Part shown: piece by piece, positions 5,676 through 8,499 of the stretch
Layout of the letters: every line of letters starts with the position of its first letter
Numbering within the stretch: the stretch's first letter is position 1
NCBI GenBank assembly: GCA_903907615.1
Contig: CAIVOR010000222.1
Span: forward strand, 1-8,499
DNA from: an uncultured Microbacteriaceae bacterium
GTDB lineage: Bacteria > Actinomycetota > Actinomycetes > Actinomycetales > Microbacteriaceae
DNA: 8,499 nt
Reading direction: 5' to 3'
Notes under the pieces: generated by a model
Databases searched by the model: none
What the model was told of the DNA's origin: nothing
Seen by the model: only the letters and a program-made list of their open reading frames with translations
Made by a program: the position numbers and the translations under genes

Positions 5676-6572
5676 TTACTGCGCGGCGCGCTTGCGCGGC
5701 AGTCGCTGGCATACCGGGCAAAAGTGCGAGCCGCGGTTCATGAAGGAGTCGCGGCGCAGAGTGGCACCGCAGCGCGGGCAGTCTTCCCCCTGTCGGCCGT
5801 AGGCATGCAGGCTGTGCTCGAAGTATCCGGCCTGGCCGTTCACATTCACGTACTGCGCGTCGAAGCTGGTGCCGCCCTCGGCGAGCGCTTGACCGAGAAC
5901 GTCGCGCACGTGCCCGAGCAGTTCGCGCACCGTGGCGGCCGAGAGCGCATCCGTCGGTCGGTCGTAGTGCAGGCGCGAACGCCACAGTGACTCGTCGGCA
6001 TAGATGTTGCCAATGCCCGAGATCAGCCCCTGGTCGAGCAGGGCGCGCTTGATGCCGGTGCGCCGCTTGCGCAGGGCGGCCACGAAAGCATCATCGTCGA
6101 AGACGGCCTCAAGCGGATCGGCGGCGATGTGCGCGGCTTGAGCGGGCACGAGTCCGCCAATGCCCTCGACCAGTTCGTCGACGGCCATGGAGCCAAAGAT
6201 GCGCTGGTCAACAAAGCGCACGTCGACCGGGTTGCCGTTGGGCATCTCGGTCACGATTCGCACGCGCAGGTGCCGGTCGTCGGGTGCACTCGGTTCGCGC
6301 AGCAGTACCTGGCCGCTCATACCGAGGTGCACGACAAGTGCGTCGCCGTTACCCGCCCCGCCGGCGTGCGCCAGCGGCATCCACAAAAACTTGCCACGGC
6401 GCTTGATCTCGAGAACCGTGGCACCCTCGAGCAGGCCCACAAAGTCGCCGCGTCGGGCATCGTGACGCTTGAGCGAACGGGTGTCGAGCACCTGCACGCT
6501 GCGAAAGACAGATCCGGTGACGGCCGGCGCTAGCCCGGCACGCACCACCTCGACCTCGGGAAGCTCGGGCAC
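5676..6572 (-). CDS. mutM: Formamidopyrimidine-DNA glycosylase (Fpg/MutM)
   Basis: This base-excision repair enzyme removes 8-oxoguanine and ring-opened purines from DNA and cuts the resulting abasic site by beta,delta-elimination. The 298-residue protein has every hallmark: MPELPEVEVV at the start (catalytic Pro2 and Glu3 before Met removal), the conserved lysine K61 in KRRGKFLW, HLGMSGQ at 82-88, GIGNIYADE at 186-194 (helix-two-turn-helix), and a C-terminal zinc finger with C265, C268, C285 and C288. Its length is normal to slightly long. The start is GTG at 6572, forced by the PELPE motif, 6 bases after the rnc stop, so translation is probably coupled to rnc. No strong ribosome site is seen. 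It is the last recognisable member of the housekeeping operon; the next gene is unrelated and 101 bases away. Confidence 0.97.
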   Translation of the reverse strand: MPELPEVEVVRAGLAPAVTGSVFRSVQVLDTRSLKRHDARRGDFVGLLEGATVLEIKRRGKFLWMPLAHAGGAGNGDALVVHLGMSGQVLLREPSAPDDRHLRVRIVTEMPNGNPVDVRFVDQRIFGSMAVDELVEGIGGLVPAQAAHIAADPLEAVFDDDAFVAALRKRRTGIKRALLDQGLISGIGNIYADESLWRSRLHYDRPTDALSAATVRELLGHVRDVLGQALAEGGTSFDAQYVNVNGQAGYFEHSLHAYGRQGEDCPRCGATLRRDSFMNRGSHFCPVCQRLPRKRAAQ

Positions 6573-6578
6573 GATGCG

Positions 6579-7253
6579 TTAGGCCGTGAGCTGCTCGTAC
6601 GCGTGGTGAGCTGCCGCGATTTCGGCGTGCTTCTTGCTCGTGCCGGTTCCCCAGCCGGTGACCTCGCCCACCACGACGGTGGCGGCAAACACGCGAGCGT
6701 GATCCGGGCCGGAAGCTTCGACCGTGTAGTGCGGCGCATCGAGCCCCCGCGCGGCGGCCGCTTCCTGCAGGCTCGTCTTGGGGTCGACGTGCGAGCCAAA
6801 CGTGTCGGCGTCGTTCATCAATGGCTCGACAAGACGCTCCACGAGGTCGGTGGCCACGACGGGTCCGGCCGAGAGAAACGTGGCACCGATGAGGGCTTCC
6901 ATCGTGTCGGCCAGAATTGAATCCTTGTCGGATCCTCCGGTTTGCAGTTCCCCTTTGCCCAACAGGATGCTCGATCCGAGGTTCAGCCCGCGGGCGATGC
7001 GCGCGAGTGCCTGAGTGGAGACGAGGGCTGCGCGGCGCTTCGCCAGTTCGCCCTCGGGCAGTTGCGGAAACGTCGTGTACAACAAAACAGTCACGGCTTG
7101 ACCCAGCACCGAATCGCCCAGAAATTCGAGGCGCTCGTTGTGCGGCAAGCCGCCGTTCTCGTAGGCGTACGAACGGTGCGTCAAAGCCAATTGACACAGC
7201 TGGGCGTCGATGTCGACACCGAGCAGTAGTTCAACCCCCGTACGCGCGGTCAC
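6579..7253 (-). CDS. rnc: Ribonuclease III
   Basis: This endonuclease cleaves double-stranded RNA, processes rRNA precursors and takes part in mRNA decay. The 224-residue protein has the catalytic domain first: LTHRSYAYENG at 24-34, the signature NERLEFLGDSVLG at 39-51 with E40, E43 and D47, and DTMEALIGA at 116-124 with D116 and E119 for the two metal ions. A double-stranded-RNA-binding domain follows from about 157 (DPKTSLQEAA) to the end (GTSKKHAEIAAAHHAYEQL). The length is normal. The start is GTG at 7253, 6 bases after the rpmF stop, with no obvious ribosome site of its own, so coupling to rpmF translation is likely. The rpmF-rnc-mutM order is the standard actinobacterial arrangement. 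Confidence 0.97.
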   Translation of the reverse strand: MTARTGVELLLGVDIDAQLCQLALTHRSYAYENGGLPHNERLEFLGDSVLGQAVTVLLYTTFPQLPEGELAKRRAALVSTQALARIARGLNLGSSILLGKGELQTGGSDKDSILADTMEALIGATFLSAGPVVATDLVERLVEPLMNDADTFGSHVDPKTSLQEAAAARGLDAPHYTVEASGPDHARVFAATVVVGEVTGWGTGTSKKHAEIAAAHHAYEQLTA

Positions 7254-7259
7254 GAGTGG

Positions 7260-7463
7260 TTAGACGTCAGCGACCTTGCGGCCCTTGTACTCCATGAAAA
7301 GAGGCGTTCCGGCCGAGTCTTCAACAATTCGGGCGCGGTGAGGGAGGCTGTAGACAACCTTGCCGTTCTCGATGGTCTTGACCAGAGTGGTGTTCTCGGC
7401 CTTCCACTGCGAGCGACGTGAGTGCGTGTTCGAGCGAGACTTTTTCCGCTTGGGAACAGCCAT
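7260..7463 (-). CDS. rpmF: 50S ribosomal protein L32
   Basis: This small basic protein of the large ribosomal subunit has 67 residues, starting MAVPKRKKSRSNTHSRRSQW, which is diagnostic of L32. It contains no cysteine, so it is the zinc-independent type rather than the four-cysteine zinc-ribbon form. ATG at 7463 has AGAGG 6 bases upstream. It lies 46 bases after the DUF177 gene, its usual partner, and 6 bases before rnc. Confidence 0.97.
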   Translation of the reverse strand: MAVPKRKKSRSNTHSRRSQWKAENTTLVKTIENGKVVYSLPHRARIVEDSAGTPLFMEYKGRKVADV

Positions 7464-7509
7464 GATCTACCTCTTGCCTTAGTTGAACGTGAAGAAAGAA
7501 TGCGACTCG

Positions 7510-8037
7510 TTATGAGTCTTGTTCGGAAGCCAGCTTGTGGAGCGCAGCCCAGCGCGGGTCAATTGACTCGCCCGGCGTCTGTGCCTGCCCTTCACTCAGA
7601 CGCTCACCCGTCTCGGGATCGAGACCAGCGCACTCCGGCCGACATACCGGCTGGAACGGCAGTGCAAGCACTACCGCGTCTCTCACCACCGGTTCCAGAT
7701 CGACATGGTCGTCTGTCACGCAATAGTCAAAGGCTTCGTCTAGAGAATACGCGAAAAGCTCTTGAAAATCGACTTGGACCTCTTCGGTCAGGGGCTCGAG
7801 GCATCGACCGCACTCCCCCGCGGCCTCGGTATCCACATCCACACTGACCAAAATGCCTTCGTGAACCGACTCGAGGCGCACGTCTAAGTGCATGGTGGCA
7901 CCCTTCTGAACGGCCACCAGGCCTTCGCCCATCTTCTCGGGCACAACGATGTCCAGCTCTTTTTCGCGCTGTTCGCCGGGGCGATGCATCAGGTCGTGAA
8001 CGCCCACGGTAAAGGGCGTGGGAACAAATCTGGCCAT
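7510..8037 (-). CDS. yceD: YceD/DUF177 family protein (23S rRNA accumulation protein)
   Basis: The 175-residue protein has the features of the DUF177 family: an acidic, strand-rich body, CGRC at 76-79, CRPEC at 132-136, and the C-terminal DPRWAAL at 160-166. The cysteine pairs suggest a metal-binding site. Members are encoded next to rpmF across bacteria. E. coli YceD and its plant homologue are linked to 23S rRNA accumulation, so a role in 50S assembly is likely, though the biochemical activity is not established. The ATG at 8037 follows the coaD stop with one base between (TAA C ATG), which indicates translational coupling. The MARFVPTPF start is typical of actinobacterial members. Confidence 0.93.
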   Translation of the reverse strand: MARFVPTPFTVGVHDLMHRPGEQREKELDIVVPEKMGEGLVAVQKGATMHLDVRLESVHEGILVSVDVDTEAAGECGRCLEPLTEEVQVDFQELFAYSLDEAFDYCVTDDHVDLEPVVRDAVVLALPFQPVCRPECAGLDPETGERLSEGQAQTPGESIDPRWAALHKLASEQDS

Positions 8038-8038
8038 G

Positions 8039-8499
8039 TTAACTCCCGTGCGTCGCGAGGTAGTCGGCCACCACGTGAGGGACGTACGGGCGCACGTCTC
8101 CGCCGAGTGCGGCCACCTGGCGCACGAGCGAACTCGACACGTAGGCGTGGCCCGGTTCGGGCAGCATGAACACGGTCTCGATGCCCGCGAGGTTGCGATT
8201 CACGAGCGCCATGGGCGTCTCGTAGGCGAGGTCCTGGTTGGTGCGCAGACCCTTGACGAGCACCGTGGCGCCCACCTCACTGCAGTAATCGACGAGCAGG
8301 CCCACCGACCACTGGGCCACAACAACGCCCTCGAGGCCGGCTTGTTGCAGTGCCTGTTCGATCAGGGTGACGCGCTGAGCGATGGGCAGAAGTGCGCTCT
8401 TGGTCGGATTGTGCACCACAACCACGTGCACCTCATCAAAGATTTTGATGGCACGAGAGATCACATCGAGGTGACCCAGGGTGACCGGATCGAACGACC
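8039..8499 (-). CDS. coaD: Phosphopantetheine adenylyltransferase, 5' end cut by window
   Basis: The enzyme joins 4'-phosphopantetheine and ATP to give dephospho-CoA, the penultimate step of coenzyme A synthesis, as a soluble hexamer. The frame enters from the right edge with GSFDPVTLGHLD, the nucleotidyltransferase motif (GxxxPxTxGH, with the catalytic His), so only about 8-10 N-terminal residues are missing. Further landmarks are VLVKGLRTNQDLAYETPMALVNRNL in the substrate-binding part and SSSLVRQVA, the conserved (S/T)SSxVR motif, near the end. A GTG at 8464 lies inside this motif region and is not the real start. The stop is TAA at 8041-8039, one base before the DUF177 gene. Confidence 0.96.
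   Translation of the reverse strand, partial: SFDPVTLGHLDVISRAIKIFDEVHVVVVHNPTKSALLPIAQRVTLIEQALQQAGLEGVVVAQWSVGLLVDYCSEVGATVLVKGLRTNQDLAYETPMALVNRNLAGIETVFMLPEPGHAYVSSSLVRQVAALGGDVRPYVPHVVADYLATHGS

Noticed and set aside
5575..5985. An upstream extension of the cell-wall protein reaching into mutM
   Set aside because: The extra 137 residues are Arg/Ala-rich antisense-style composition overlapping the conserved mutM C-terminus. A signal peptide with a ribosome site begins at 5574.
6349..7197. A 282-codon minus-strand frame across rnc and mutM
   Set aside because: It overlaps two well-supported genes in another frame and is Arg/Gly/Ser-rich with no motif; a shadow.

Overview
The window is bacterial and almost certainly actinobacterial. 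The right half carries coaD, a DUF177/YceD gene, rpmF, rnc and mutM in the compact order typical of Actinobacteria. The DNA is GC-rich, GTG starts are common, and one secreted protein has an LPXTG-type sortase signal. I lean towards a high-GC Gram-positive of the Micrococcales kind (for example Microbacteriaceae), but the sequence alone does not fix the genus. All ten genes lie on the minus strand, so the layout below is given in transcription order, from high to low coordinates. No gene-free stretch exceeds about 110 bases, and I see no tRNA, rRNA, IS element or CRISPR array.

Right half (8499 to 5676), housekeeping: coaD (coenzyme A synthesis, 5' end cut by the window), yceD/DUF177 (1 base after coaD), rpmF (ribosomal protein L32), rnc (RNase III) and mutM (8-oxoguanine repair glycosylase). 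Gaps are 1 to 46 bases, so this reads as one operon. In many actinobacteria smc follows mutM; here it does not.

Middle (5574 to 4594): a signal-peptide protein with five propeller-like VD-x-x-TG repeats and a C-terminal LPDTG, membrane helix and basic tail. It is predicted to be anchored to the cell wall; its function is unknown.

Left half (4550 to 1), a catabolic module: an IclR-family regulator, then a perfect 19-bp palindrome, then a class I-type bacterial cytochrome P450, then two separate genes that together correspond to a PEP-synthase-like phosphotransferase. The first of these is the ATP-grasp (N-terminal) protein; the second is the substrate-binding half and runs off the left edge before its phosphohistidine domain. 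This set closely resembles the 4-cresol (alkylphenol) cre genes of Corynebacterium glutamicum. There a CreHI kinase phosphorylates the phenol hydroxyl, the P450 CreJ oxidises the methyl group of the aryl phosphate, and a phosphatase and dehydrogenases release 4-hydroxybenzoate. My reading is an inducible phosphorylate-then-oxidise pathway for a phenolic compound, controlled by the IclR protein through the palindrome. The remaining genes (redox partners, phosphatase, dehydrogenases) would be expected beyond coordinate 1. The substrate is inferred, not shown.
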